A program made the position numbers and the translations under genes. A stretch of DNA of 64,000 bases from Sphingobacterium wenxiniae (GTDB lineage Bacteria > Bacteroidota > Bacteroidia > Sphingobacteriales > Sphingobacteriaceae), in NCBI RefSeq assembly GCF_900116225.1, contig NZ_FOZZ01000003.1:248001-312000 (forward strand), in the 5' to 3' direction. Under the pieces are notes generated by a model, which worked only from the letters and a program-made list of their open reading frames with translations, did not search any database and was not told the DNA's origin. Below, piece by piece: positions 25,498 to 34,041 of this stretch; the first letter of the stretch is position 1, and every line of letters begins with the position of its first letter.

Positions 25498-26454
25498 CTA
25501 TTCTTGCGGAGCTGTTCGGATAATCGTCACATAGCCTTTGTGGTTATGCTTCTTCCCCTTTCCATCCACGATTTCCAGATGATAGAAATATGTTCCGGCG
25601 GCCAATCCTTGTCCAGTCCAATTATTTTGATAGTCTATAGCATAGTATACCTCATTGCCATGTCTATTATAGACACGTAGAACGTTCGACTGAAATAAAT
25701 CCAGACCTAAAATTTCGAATGTATCGTTCACTCCATCCCCATTCGGTGTAAACACATTTGGGATAAAGAAGTTGACAATCATCACTATAGATTCCGATTC
25801 GTTGTTTGAAAGGTTTATATCTTCCTGTCGGCTACTTACCTTAGCTAAGGTGATCACCTGTCCCACTTGTTCTCCGCGCACCCGAATCCACTGTGAGGCA
25901 GCTTCCCCGGCATCCAGCTTCGGAATTCGCCAGGTAAGTTCTCGGGTGTTTTCATTATACTGTATATCTGTCGTTCCATCGGGATCAATTCCAAGGTAGG
26001 TCAGATACAACGGTAGTGAAAAAGTGACGATCACATCATAAGCATCCACTTCACTATTGTTCAACACCATCAGTTGGTAATTGAATTCTTGTCTTAGGTG
26101 CACTTCTTTTGACTCGGGCAGATTGCGTACTTCAATATCAAGGTAGACAACCTCCCCTTCGGGGTCAACAATAACCTCAACAGGATCCGACATGTCGGAA
26201 TTACAGTCATCACCCAAAGCCATCACCGTATATACACCTCCTTCCTGAACAACAAGGCGCTGATTGTGCTGCCCTTGTAGTGGCTCACCGTTATAGAACC
26301 AAATATAAGAAAGCGCATGTGCAGCATCAGCTCGCAAAGTCACCTGTTTACCCTTTACGATATGCACAGTCTGCCCCTGCTGCGCTTTTGCCGACCCGAA
26401 GATCAGCAAAAGCACGGCTACCAGTAACGGTGTAAGCAGGGGCAGGTGAAACAT
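25498..26454 (-). CDS. secreted protein with T9SS type-B (gliding) C-terminal domain
   Basis: A 318-aa surface protein. Signal peptide to about residue 24 (GSAKAQ). An Ig-like module follows (about 25-95: WFYNGEPLQG, GGVYTVMALGDDC). A DUF11-like beta-sandwich comes next (about 105-220: YQLMVLNNSEVDAYDVIVTF). The gliding-motility-associated CTD (about 228-318) contains FIPNVFTPNGDGVNDTFEI, VYNRHGNEVYY, NWTGQGLAAGTYFYHLEI and KGYVTII. That CTD is the type IX secretion signal that anchors or releases proteins at the cell surface. It is the last of three co-oriented genes for Ig-like secreted proteins. Confidence 0.9.
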   Translation of the reverse strand: MFHLPLLTPLLVAVLLLIFGSAKAQQGQTVHIVKGKQVTLRADAAHALSYIWFYNGEPLQGQHNQRLVVQEGGVYTVMALGDDCNSDMSDPVEVIVDPEGEVVYLDIEVRNLPESKEVHLRQEFNYQLMVLNNSEVDAYDVIVTFSLPLYLTYLGIDPDGTTDIQYNENTRELTWRIPKLDAGEAASQWIRVRGEQVGQVITLAKVSSRQEDINLSNNESESIVMIVNFFIPNVFTPNGDGVNDTFEILGLDLFQSNVLRVYNRHGNEVYYAIDYQNNWTGQGLAAGTYFYHLEIVDGKGKKHNHKGYVTIIRTAPQE

Positions 26455-26482
26455 ATCAATTACACATTAGAAATGCAAGAAT

Positions 26483-27175
26483 TTACCACGTCTCTGCAGT
26501 AGCACCTTCAACAGTAATGGTTGGTTTACTTGGTTTAGCAGTTACCGTAACATCTGTTCCTGTTGTGGTATACGAACAGTACTTACTTGTTCCGACCAAG
26601 TAACCAATCCGTACTTTATATGTAATCGTAGTCCCGGCAAGAACATCTTGAGGTTCATAAGTGGCGCTAGTTGCACCTGCAATCGGTGTATCTACTCCTC
26701 CTACAACCGTATACCATTGATAAGCAAACGCAGTATATGCATCTGCACTTACTGGTGTTGCCGTAAATGTAGCTGGATCCTCTTCACAATACTCAGGAGC
26801 ATTCACTGTAGCTGTTAATGCTGCAAATTTATAGATTGGCACTTCCTCGGGTATAGACTCACAATTTTCATCATCGATATAGGAGATGTAAAGATAGCCT
26901 GTCGTTAGGTTCGCGGCAGGAATTGAATTTCCTGTCAATGCAATTGGCGAAGTATCACCTATATTTGCGATAACTAAAGGTGTTGCACTATGCCTCACAA
27001 TCCATCTGGGATTGGGGCCTGTTGCCGGAGAATTGCCTAAATCATAGTCTTCTGCATCTGCACAAAAGAGCACCACATCCGGAGTGGTAGGTGTTACTTG
27101 ACCATAGCTATCGGTAATTCCGATAAATAACAATAATCCAATTATTGCCATGATTTTGTTGAATTTATTTTTCAT
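26483..27175 (-). CDS. secreted Ig-like protein, no sorting domain
   Basis: A 230-aa protein with a signal peptide (MKNKFNKIMAIIGLLLFIGI to about 25) and two beta-rich modules. The second resembles the Ig-like repeats of Bacteroidota adhesins (FAYQWYTVVGGVDTPIAGAT, TITYKVRIGYLVGTSKYCSY). It ends VTAKPSKPTITVEGATAETW, i.e. shortly after the proline-rich linker that normally leads into another module, and carries no T9SS CTD. The stop is 28 bp before the next gene, which does have a CTD. It may function in a complex with that protein, or the cluster may be a dismantled larger adhesin. Inference only. Confidence 0.7.
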   Translation of the reverse strand: MKNKFNKIMAIIGLLLFIGITDSYGQVTPTTPDVVLFCADAEDYDLGNSPATGPNPRWIVRHSATPLVIANIGDTSPIALTGNSIPAANLTTGYLYISYIDDENCESIPEEVPIYKFAALTATVNAPEYCEEDPATFTATPVSADAYTAFAYQWYTVVGGVDTPIAGATSATYEPQDVLAGTTITYKVRIGYLVGTSKYCSYTTTGTDVTVTAKPSKPTITVEGATAETW

Positions 27176-27198
27176 AATTTTTGAAATTTTTATCTTTT

Positions 27199-28332
27199 TT
27201 AATATTGTGAATTTGGGTGAAGTTCTATATTAGGAGCAGGAGGCTTAGGTTTAACAGTTATTGTTATTTCATTACTAAGCGACTCACATACCGTTCCATT
27301 TAAGGTAGATGTCACTTTTCTTTGATATTTGGCAGTTTCTGCTGATGCAATCGGCAAATAATTTTGGGTTGTTGCCCCAACTATGGTTTCATACGTCCCA
27401 GAAGTATTTTTTTGCCATTGATAAACAATAGTTGCTCCGACTGTTGTTTCATCCGGTAATGACCCATTTATCATAACTGGATTATCACCTTCGCAAATAG
27501 TCTGGTCTCCCGAAATTATACCTCCAGATATTTTATTCCGTATAATTTTAATTTCTGTTCTTGCAGAAGGATAAGCGTTATGTTCTCGTGCTTCTAGCCA
27601 ATATGACCCTTCCCAATTAGCAGGTATAGTGAAAGTACTCGTTGTGACATCCATATCGATCTGTACTCCTCCTATTCGACTATTATAAAATCTATAGGTA
27701 TAAGGCGTGTATGTTTGAAAGTTGGAGATCGTGATGGATTGAGTTGCTCCTTGGCAAAGCGTAATATCACTTTCCGATACCGTAGGAGGAACTATATAAA
27801 AGGCATAATAATAACGTGCAGTTATTCCAATTCCCAATAAACTGTTTACCTCAAATCTTATTCCATCAAAACTATTCCCAGTAGGAGGAAATACGACATT
27901 TCCGGTTGTATTTCCTCCTAATAATTGTAATAAATTCAACAACTCGCTTACAGAGTAAGATGGCGCTACTAAACTATTTATCCCCCCATTCGTCCGCTGA
28001 ATGACAAAGCCTCCTAATAATGTCAACAAAGAAGAATTACTCCCTATCTTCGCTACCACAGGAGAATATATACTGGGTTTTGGATTATTTACAAATTGTA
28101 GATTCTGTTGAGCATGGATTAACCCTCCTATTCCTAATGTTACATTTAGAGTAGAATAGTTTGTCGTATCGGGTAAATCAACAGCATTTCCTGCACCGGA
28201 GACCGAAGCTAAAGCTGTATTTGACGGTTGCTGAGCATCTGCATAAATTCGCTGCCCATAGCCAACCTGCACCAAGCCTAATAGCAAGGAGAAAGCCGTA
28301 GCCAAAAAGATATACCAAGTCCGTATACACAT
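27199..28332 (-). CDS. secreted Ig-like protein, first gene of the surface cluster
   Basis: A 377-aa protein. Signal peptide to about residue 26 (GLVQVGYGQ). A novel N-terminal domain (about 27-185) contains Asn/Leu-rich text such as LLNLLQLLGGNTTG. Two Ig-like modules follow, with CQGATQSITISNFQTYTPYT and IVYQWQKNTSGTYETIVGAT. The C-terminus is VKPKPPAPNIELHPNSQY, a proline-rich linker and a few residues, as in the next gene. No sorting domain. It lies 23 bp from the following gene, consistent with an operon. No relative of the N-terminal domain comes to mind. Confidence 0.7.
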   Translation of the reverse strand: MCIRTWYIFLATAFSLLLGLVQVGYGQRIYADAQQPSNTALASVSGAGNAVDLPDTTNYSTLNVTLGIGGLIHAQQNLQFVNNPKPSIYSPVVAKIGSNSSLLTLLGGFVIQRTNGGINSLVAPSYSVSELLNLLQLLGGNTTGNVVFPPTGNSFDGIRFEVNSLLGIGITARYYYAFYIVPPTVSESDITLCQGATQSITISNFQTYTPYTYRFYNSRIGGVQIDMDVTTSTFTIPANWEGSYWLEAREHNAYPSARTEIKIIRNKISGGIISGDQTICEGDNPVMINGSLPDETTVGATIVYQWQKNTSGTYETIVGATTQNYLPIASAETAKYQRKVTSTLNGTVCESLSNEITITVKPKPPAPNIELHPNSQY

Positions 28333-28517
28333 AGACTGGTGTTAATTAAATAAGATTTAACAATAGTATTCTTTCATAGCGAGGTATATCCCCTTAGGAC
28401 GCTCCTCGGCTTAAAAATAGTATAATTTTAAGATGAAACCATATTTATCAGGAAATATTTTCCTGTATAAATCGAATCTCAACAAAAAAATACCAAGATA
28501 TTTAAAGCAAAGGGGGG

Positions 28518-28690
28518 CTAAAAAGGTCTGAAAACCGCAAAACGCTTCATTGCGCTGTGCCTCGCCTCCTGCGATGGAGGAACGCAGTGAGGAAGCCTGC
28601 CTACCGCAGGCAGACAATCTGCGTTTTTAATGTCACTCCTGCCCCCTATCCTTAGAGCGCTTCGCTAACTCTAAGGATGAAGAATTAGGG
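28518..28690. repeat. family B repeat (TCATTGCG type)
   Basis: GGCTAAAAAGGTCTG leads into CTTCATTGCGCTGTGCCTCG. A GCCTGCCTACCGCAGGCAG hairpin and CAATCTGCGTTTTTAATGTC follow, then CCTTAGAGC...GCTAACTCTAAGG as a second hairpin. It closely resembles 43675-43832. It lies between the surface-protein cluster and metK and contains no credible gene. Confidence 0.75.
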
Positions 28691-28799
28691 TAGTCTTAGA
28701 CTTACACGAATCCAAAACTAGGATAACATTTATTACATTTTATGGCATTCAATTTACACGTAGAATTGCAAATTGATTTTTTATATCAAGAAAGAGTAG

Positions 28800-28807
28800 T
28801 ATTTTTG
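28800..28807 (+). promoter_or_regulatory. -7 box for metK
   Basis: TATTTTTG fits TAnnTTTG. Transcription would start just before the SAM-II candidate, so the aptamer forms the very 5' end of the mRNA. Confidence 0.6.
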
Positions 28808-28814
28808 CATTCGA

Positions 28815-28897
28815 AAAATGTGGACTGATTTGCGCATGGCATACGGACAGGCTGCCAAAGGAGATTGCAACCACGGTAAAAAAGTGCTAAAACCAGA
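28815..28897 (+). promoter_or_regulatory. SAM-II (SAM-alpha) riboswitch candidate
   Basis: The layout matches the SAM-II pseudoknot. P1 5' arm GTGG (28820-28823) is followed by ACTGATTTG, a loop of about 30 nt, and ATTGCAA. P1 3' arm CCAC is followed by GGTAAAAAAGTGCTAAAACC. The GTGC in the tail can pair with GCGC in the loop (28832-28835) to give P2. The conserved words TGATTT, TTGCAA and GCTAAA are all present. It lies 70 nt upstream of the SAM synthetase start, its expected target. SAM binding would lower metK translation. Confidence 0.75.
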
Positions 28898-28967
28898 AGA
28901 AAAATGTTTTTCCACTTCTACTTCGATTCTTTTTCTCCTGCGTACATCACAAAAATAGAACGCAACA

Positions 28968-30221
28968 ATGGCATATTTATTTACTTCAGAATCTGTATCA
29001 GAAGGACACCCGGACAAAATTGCCGACCAAATTTCTGATGCTTTAATTGATAATTTCCTAGCGTGGGACCAAGATGCACGTGTGGCTATAGAGACCTTGG
29101 TAACCACTGGACAGGTTGTATTAGCCGGCGAGGTGAAATCCAACATCTATCTGGATGTGCAGAAAATCACGCGCTCAGTTATCGAAAGAATTGGTTATAC
29201 CAAATCAGAATACATGTTCGAAGCGAACTCCTGTGGGGTACTTTCGGCTATTCACGAACAATCTGCCGACATCAATCAAGGTGTGGACAGACAAACCAAG
29301 CAGGAACAAGGCGCGGGCGATCAAGGTATCATGTTTGGCTATGCCAATAACGAAACAGAAAACTACATGCCCTTGGCACTGGATATTTCTCATCGCCTCC
29401 TTTATGAATTGGCAGCACTACGTCGCGAAAACAATGAAATCAAGTATTTAAGACCTGACGCTAAATCACAGGTGACCTTAGAATACAGTGATGACCACAA
29501 ACCGCAACGTATCGATACCATCGTTATTTCTACCCAACACGATGATTTCGGCACTGAAGCAGAAATGTTGGAGAAAATAACTGCTGATATCAAAAATATT
29601 CTTATTCCTCGTGTAAAAGCCCAGCTTAAGCCGGAATTGCAAGCACTTTTCAACGATGATATCAAGTTCCATGTGAACCCTACAGGTAAATTTGTTATTG
29701 GCGGACCTCATGGGGATGCTGGATTAACAGGCCGAAAAATCATCGTAGATACCTACGGAGGAAAAGGGGCACACGGTGGTGGTGCATTCTCAGGGAAAGA
29801 TCCTTCCAAAGTAGACCGTTCTGCTGCATATGCTACCCGCCATATTGCTAAAAACTTAGTGGCTGCTGGTATTGCTGATGAGCTATTGGTACAGATTTCC
29901 TATGCAATCGGTGTAAAAGATCCTATGGGTATCTATGTGAACACATACGGCACAAGTAAAGTAAGCTTGTCGGACGGCGAAATTGCGACTAAAATCACCG
30001 AACTGTTTGATATGACGCCTTATGGTATCGAAACCCGCTTAGGCCTACGCAACCCAATCTATTCGGAAACAGCAGCCTACGGCCACATGGGACGTACACC
30101 CAAAACGGTCACCAAGACATTTGAAAATTCTAACGGCGAGAAGAAGACCTTGGAAGTGGAACTGTTTACTTGGGAAAAACTTGATTACGTAGACAAAATC
30201 AAAGAAGCTTTCGGTTTGTAA
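28968..30221 (+). CDS. metK: S-adenosylmethionine synthetase
   Basis: A 417-aa enzyme making SAM from methionine and ATP in the cytoplasm. Signatures: [18 protein letters not shown] at the N-terminus (His/Asp/Lys of the active site), [12 protein letters not shown] (ATP-binding hexapeptide GAGDQG), and the P-loop-like [19 protein letters not shown]. Full length with no insertions. The start [15 protein letters not shown] is standard. It is monocistronic, with the SAM-II candidate upstream and a hairpin terminator downstream. Product-level feedback through the leader is the likely control. Confidence 0.97.
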   Translation: MAYLFTSESVSEGHPDKIADQISDALIDNFLAWDQDARVAIETLVTTGQVVLAGEVKSNIYLDVQKITRSVIERIGYTKSEYMFEANSCGVLSAIHEQSADINQGVDRQTKQEQGAGDQGIMFGYANNETENYMPLALDISHRLLYELAALRRENNEIKYLRPDAKSQVTLEYSDDHKPQRIDTIVISTQHDDFGTEAEMLEKITADIKNILIPRVKAQLKPELQALFNDDIKFHVNPTGKFVIGGPHGDAGLTGRKIIVDTYGGKGAHGGGAFSGKDPSKVDRSAAYATRHIAKNLVAAGIADELLVQISYAIGVKDPMGIYVNTYGTSKVSLSDGEIATKITELFDMTPYGIETRLGLRNPIYSETAAYGHMGRTPKTVTKTFENSNGEKKTLEVELFTWEKLDYVDKIKEAFGL

Positions 30222-30244
30222 GCAAACAGAATAACTGATAACGA

Positions 30245-30305
30245 AGAAGGTGTCCGCAAAGTCAAGTTACTACTTGAAGTTCCGTGGACACCTTCTTTTG
30301 TTTTT
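30245..30305 (+). terminator. metK terminator
   Basis: AGAAGGTGTCC/GGACACCTTCT stem enclosing a smaller CAAGT/ACTTG stem, followed by TTTGTTTTT. Confidence 0.85.
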
Positions 30306-30307
30306 AA

Positions 30308-30919
30308 CTACAGTGCAAAAGCATTAAGAATTTCACTGTAATTTTCTTGTGTATCTGTACCCAGATAGGTTACCCGAAATTCGTAACTCTGAAAACTCTC
30401 CAAACCTTCCAACACAACAGTGGACTTCGGACTTAATTGATAACTCCAGGCTTCATCCACCCCTCTTTTACGGTATTCAAATTTATAATAACGAGCCCTT
30501 CTCCATGGTTTTGCCTTAATAAGCAACTTTGAGGTGCCTACACCCAAAGAATCAACCTTTAAAAGTACGGCTTTAGGAGTCGGGACTCCACTGCCACGGC
30601 TAACAGTAGGCGTAAACCCTGCCGTCATGATAACCGCTTTATCACCCTGCGCTACGAAGTCCACATACTTGGATAACCTGAATACTAGAATCTCCAGCTC
30701 TGTTCGCTTCTGGTCTCGAATAGTAATCGCCCGGCGATCATAAAAAGAAGCGTCTTTCACACATTCCCTATACTCTTGCAGAACAGTGGTCACTGTGGGT
30801 AGAGCCGGATCTGGTGTTTCAAATACATCTACATGTTCTGTCATCTTGCTGATGATCTCTTCAACGAATTGCAACAACTGTGCTGCATTCATCTTTCTGA
30901 AATTTAATGTTGTTCTCAT
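30308..30919 (-). CDS. fibronectin-III-like conserved hypothetical protein
   Basis: A 203-aa protein with no signal peptide. The N-terminal helical half (about 1-95: AAQLLQFVEEIISKMTEHVD, TTVLQEYRECVKDASFYDRR) is joined by a Gly/Pro linker to a C-terminal beta-sandwich. The latter has fibronectin type III features: RARYYKFEYRKRG, AWSYQLSPKSTVVLEGLESF and YEFRVTYLGTDT. The lack of an export signal is unusual for a FnIII protein. Similar cytoplasmic proteins occur in Sphingobacteriaceae as far as I recall. Function unknown. Confidence 0.65.
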   Translation of the reverse strand: MRTTLNFRKMNAAQLLQFVEEIISKMTEHVDVFETPDPALPTVTTVLQEYRECVKDASFYDRRAITIRDQKRTELEILVFRLSKYVDFVAQGDKAVIMTAGFTPTVSRGSGVPTPKAVLLKVDSLGVGTSKLLIKAKPWRRARYYKFEYRKRGVDEAWSYQLSPKSTVVLEGLESFQSYEFRVTYLGTDTQENYSEILNAFAL

Positions 30920-31004
30920 AACATTGTTTTTTTACTGTTTAAAAAATAAATTAAATGAACCAGTGTTAGCTAACAAGACAAAGTTGCACATCAAAAAAGC
31001 AGAA

Positions 31005-31069
31005 AAATTGTAAAATCGTGCCAAATTTCGGGGGTATCCGAAATTTTATTTGGCACGATTTTACAATTT
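31005..31069. repeat. 22-bp-stem hairpin
   Basis: AAATTGTAAAATCGTGCC and its exact complement GGCACGATTTTACAATTT frame an inner AATTTCGG/CCGAAATT stem. No gene ends nearby on the plus strand, so it is not an obvious terminator. Confidence 0.8.
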
Positions 31070-31167
31070 CTAATTCTTCAAAAGCTATTATTTTTAGCTT
31101 AAAAAGCTGGTTTAAGTTCTGTCAAAGGCTGTTTTTATTGCTTTTCACACCAGAAAAAGGGAAATGT

Positions 31168-31230
31168 CAGCGAAAGAGTTTGACGTGTCAACCAAACAGT
31201 TTGACGCACCAGCGAAACAGTATATTACAT
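31168..31230. repeat. 21-bp degenerate tandem repeat
   Basis: Three units starting at 31168, 31189 and 31210 on the pattern CARCRAAACAGTTTGACG. A weaker unit (CAACAAACAGTCTGG) follows near 31253. Confidence 0.6.
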
Positions 31231-31517
31231 CTGCAACACTGCTTTTAGCTTCCAACAAACAGTCTGGAGAATCAACGCCCTAATTTCTGCCTTGTACTAC
31301 ACTGTCTAACCTACCAAACCAAGTAGCTGACACAAGGACAAAATAGTTTACCTCATTCGTCACATGATTTATAGCCATAGCGAAATAGACTGATGCAAGA
31401 GCAAAAGAAAACTGCTGGACAAACCGATACGCCGTACTGAATGCGAAAGCGGTAGAAGTTGAAAACTTAGGCTATTTATCCTCACAAGATACCGTTGGCC
31501 GTGCCCCGCTACGTCTC

Positions 31518-31668
31518 AGAGGCTGTTTAAATTTTTGCTTTCACCCCAAAACACGTCATTATGAGGAGCGATAGCGACGTGATAATCTGTGTTTTGATTC
31601 TCTTGTCCATAGATTTCTCCTCGTTCCTCGTCGAAATGACGTAAAAATTATATTTTTAAACAGCCTCT
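31518..31668. repeat. family B MITE-like element with perfect 14-bp TIRs
   Basis: A 151-bp element bounded by AGAGGCTGTTTAAA and TTTAAACAGCCTCT. Inside, ACGTCATTATGAGGAGCGAT faces CTCGTCGAAATGACGT as a second inverted pair. There is no coding capacity. The interior belongs to the CGTCATTGCGAGGAGCGA family. Confidence 0.8.
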
Positions 31669-31717
31669 CAAGCGAGGGCTCAATCTTGTTAAAGAGAAAG
31701 AGGAGACAAATAAAAGG

Positions 31718-33046
31718 TTACAGCAACCCTCTCGCTTTTATCTCCAGGTATTTATTAATCGCGTTGATCGTTAGGTTTTCAGGAGCCGTAAAAATCGTCT
31801 GTATACCTTGGCGGTTCAGTTCCTGCACAATCAGTTGTTTTTCGTAGACAAATTTTTCAGCAATAATCTGGTTATAAGTATCCATAACTTTCTTGCCTTT
31901 ATGTTTTGCCATATCGACGAGTTCGGTATTTTTGAAGACCACTACGACAACGATATGAGTTTTGGCCAACATACGGAGATAGGGCATTTGCCGGTTCAGG
32001 GCATCAATCGTTTCAAAATTGGTATAGACCATCAATAGCGAGCGCTTATTGATATGTTTATTACAAAAAGCATACAGATTACCAAATTCCGTTTCTTCAA
32101 ATTGTGTAGTAATGCTATATAGCTTTTCCAAAATCAGTTGCATCTGATTGTTTCGTTTCTCGGCTGCAATATGATTCCCTACCTGCTTTGAAAAGGTCAG
32201 CATACCCGCTCTATCCTGTTTGAGGATAGCTGCATTGGCTAAAACCAAAGTTGCATTAATCGCATAATCCAACAATGTTAAGCCGTTGAAAGGCATACGC
32301 ATCACACGCCCAGTATCGATAAGGGAATAGATAGGCTGTGATTTTTCCTCTTGATATTGATTGACCAGTAATTTCTTATGCTTGGCCGTAGCTTTCCAGT
32401 TGAGATGACGGTATTCATCACCTCTTACATACTCACGGATATGGTCAAATTCCAACGTTGCCCCCACTTTACGCACACGTTTTATCCCCAATTCGACCAA
32501 ACGATCCGTAGTAGCTAACAGCTGGTATTTCCGCATCTGGATGAAAGAAGGATAGCACGAAATATCCATGGGTTCAGTCAAGGTAAACTTTCGCTCGAAC
32601 AAGCCTAAATGTCGCACCAAAACATGACAGCGTTGGAATGTATAAACGCCACGGGAAGTCGGCCGAACACTGTATTGTAATGTTTTGACTTTTTTGGGCA
32701 ACAACGGCGTCTCAAAATCCATATCCCGCAATTGCAACTGTACCGGAAATTCTTCGATAAGCCTTGCGCTCACCTTGACCGGGTAAAAGCTCGTCAAGCG
32801 AATTTCCATAAGGTTTTCGTCGCCATTCGATAACTTCTCCGGATAGTTTCGCACGATATCTATCCTTCCTTTTCCCAAATACAAAAACAGGAGATCCCAT
32901 AGACATACACTTAGGTATACCCAAAATAGCACATATACCGGAGTAAAGAGTTGCTTCACAAAAAACGACAATAGAAATAGAGTCGCCATCAGCAACAAGC
33001 TGTTGAAGAAACGATTCGATAGGTATAGGCTTCGGATAAAACGCAT
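31718..33046 (-). CDS. DUF58 domain protein
   Basis: A 442-aa protein with two N-terminal membrane helices (about 15-50). A beta-rich middle is followed by the DUF58 signature VGATLEFDHIREYVRGDEYR and LNWKATAKHKKLLVNQYQEE (about 205-245), then a VWA-like fold (SLIDTGRVM, LTLLDYAINATLVLANAAIL). DUF58 proteins pair with MoxR ATPases. The start abuts the MoxR stop (1-bp overlap). It is the last gene of a seven-gene envelope cluster. Biochemical role unknown. Confidence 0.9.
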   Translation of the reverse strand: MRFIRSLYLSNRFFNSLLLMATLFLLSFFVKQLFTPVYVLFWVYLSVCLWDLLFLYLGKGRIDIVRNYPEKLSNGDENLMEIRLTSFYPVKVSARLIEEFPVQLQLRDMDFETPLLPKKVKTLQYSVRPTSRGVYTFQRCHVLVRHLGLFERKFTLTEPMDISCYPSFIQMRKYQLLATTDRLVELGIKRVRKVGATLEFDHIREYVRGDEYRHLNWKATAKHKKLLVNQYQEEKSQPIYSLIDTGRVMRMPFNGLTLLDYAINATLVLANAAILKQDRAGMLTFSKQVGNHIAAEKRNNQMQLILEKLYSITTQFEETEFGNLYAFCNKHINKRSLLMVYTNFETIDALNRQMPYLRMLAKTHIVVVVVFKNTELVDMAKHKGKKVMDTYNQIIAEKFVYEKQLIVQELNRQGIQTIFTAPENLTINAINKYLEIKARGLL

Positions 33047-34041
33047 TATCTTGGGATTTCGATACTATCTACAATTTGTTGGATAACGAAGTCGCTTGTA
33101 AAGCCCTCCATTTCTTTTTCTGGCGTAAGCAGTACACGGTGTCCAAGAATGCTTGGTGCAACATATTTCACATCATCTGGCGTGATAAAGTCACGGCCTT
33201 GTAAGGCTGCAGAAGCCTTGGCCGCTTCCAGAATAGCAATAGAAGCACGTGGTGAAGCCCCTAAAGTAAGGTTAGGGTGCTGCCGCGTGTGATACACCAC
33301 CTGTGCAATATAATTAAACACATCCTCATGCACATAGACCTGCTTCACTAGATCCTGAAAAGCCACGATTTCTTTTACATCCACCACAGGTAGCACCAGA
33401 TCCTCTTTGTTTTGTGCTTTCTGCAAATGGTGTTCCTTCAATATTTCCAACTCTTCTTGCAATGCCGGATAGTCTACGTTGATTTTGAACAAAAACCTGT
33501 CTAACTGCGCTTCAGGAAGACGATAAGTCCCTTCATGTTCAATCGGGTTTTGCGTCGCGAACACAACAAAAGGGCGTGGCATCGTATAGGTATCCCCATC
33601 AACGGTTACTTGCCTCTCCGACATACATTCAAAAAGTGAGGATTGTGTCTTTGCAGGGGCGCGGTTAATCTCATCAATCAAGATGATATTCCCAAAAATG
33701 GGGCCTTTCTTAAATTGAAACTCATTGGTTTTCAAATCAAGGATAGATGAACCCGTCACATCAGAAGGCATAAGGTCAGGCGTGAACTGTACCCTTTTAA
33801 ATTCCCCTTGGATAGTCTTGGCCATCAATTTCGCAGTCAATGTTTTAGCGACACCGGGCATCCCCTCAATAAGCGAGTGCCCTGCAGCCAATATTGAAAT
33901 CAACAACTTGTGGATAACATCATCCTGTCCTACGATGACCTTTTTAACCTCTGCTTTGACTGCGCTCATTTTTTCTTTCAGCACAGTCAAATCTATACGG
34001 TTCTCAAAACTCGGTTCATATTTGTTTTCTAATTCATTCAT
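33046..34041 (-). CDS. MoxR-type AAA+ ATPase
   Basis: A 331-aa AAA+ chaperone-like ATPase. Walker A SLIEGMPGVAKTLTAKLM (about 55-72), Walker B NIILIDEINRAPAKTQSS, sensor-1 region VVFATQNPIEHEGTYRLPEA, arginine finger region LDRFLFKINVDYP, and lid helices with LTLGASPRASIAILEAAKA. MoxR members are thought to remodel or insert metal into VWA-type partners, here the adjacent DUF58 protein. The start overlaps the upstream DUF4350 gene by 4 bp. Confidence 0.93.
   Translation of the reverse strand: MNELENKYEPSFENRIDLTVLKEKMSAVKAEVKKVIVGQDDVIHKLLISILAAGHSLIEGMPGVAKTLTAKLMAKTIQGEFKRVQFTPDLMPSDVTGSSILDLKTNEFQFKKGPIFGNIILIDEINRAPAKTQSSLFECMSERQVTVDGDTYTMPRPFVVFATQNPIEHEGTYRLPEAQLDRFLFKINVDYPALQEELEILKEHHLQKAQNKEDLVLPVVDVKEIVAFQDLVKQVYVHEDVFNYIAQVVYHTRQHPNLTLGASPRASIAILEAAKASAALQGRDFITPDDVKYVAPSILGHRVLLTPEKEMEGFTSDFVIQQIVDSIEIPR

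Larger units (their letters stand above)
30920..31717. other. 800-bp gene-free stretch
   Basis: No convincing coding frame on either strand. It holds the upstream region of the FnIII-like gene, a long hairpin (31005-31069), three to five degenerate 21-bp repeats (from 31168), about 240 bp of unremarkable sequence, and a MITE-like element (31518-31668). The frame at 31018-31248 simply traverses the hairpin and the repeats. Confidence 0.7.

Noticed and set aside
28411..28617. Short minus-strand frame with MSACGRQASSLRSS
   Set aside because: Translated from the family B repeat (TCATTGCG type), which produces similar spurious peptides in many genomes.
28781..29146. 121-codon minus-strand frame over the metK leader
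   Set aside because: Antisense to the SAM-II candidate and the metK start; no independent support.
31168..31272. 21-bp repeats as a CRISPR array
   Set aside because: Units are directly contiguous, degenerate, and without spacers; no cas genes nearby.
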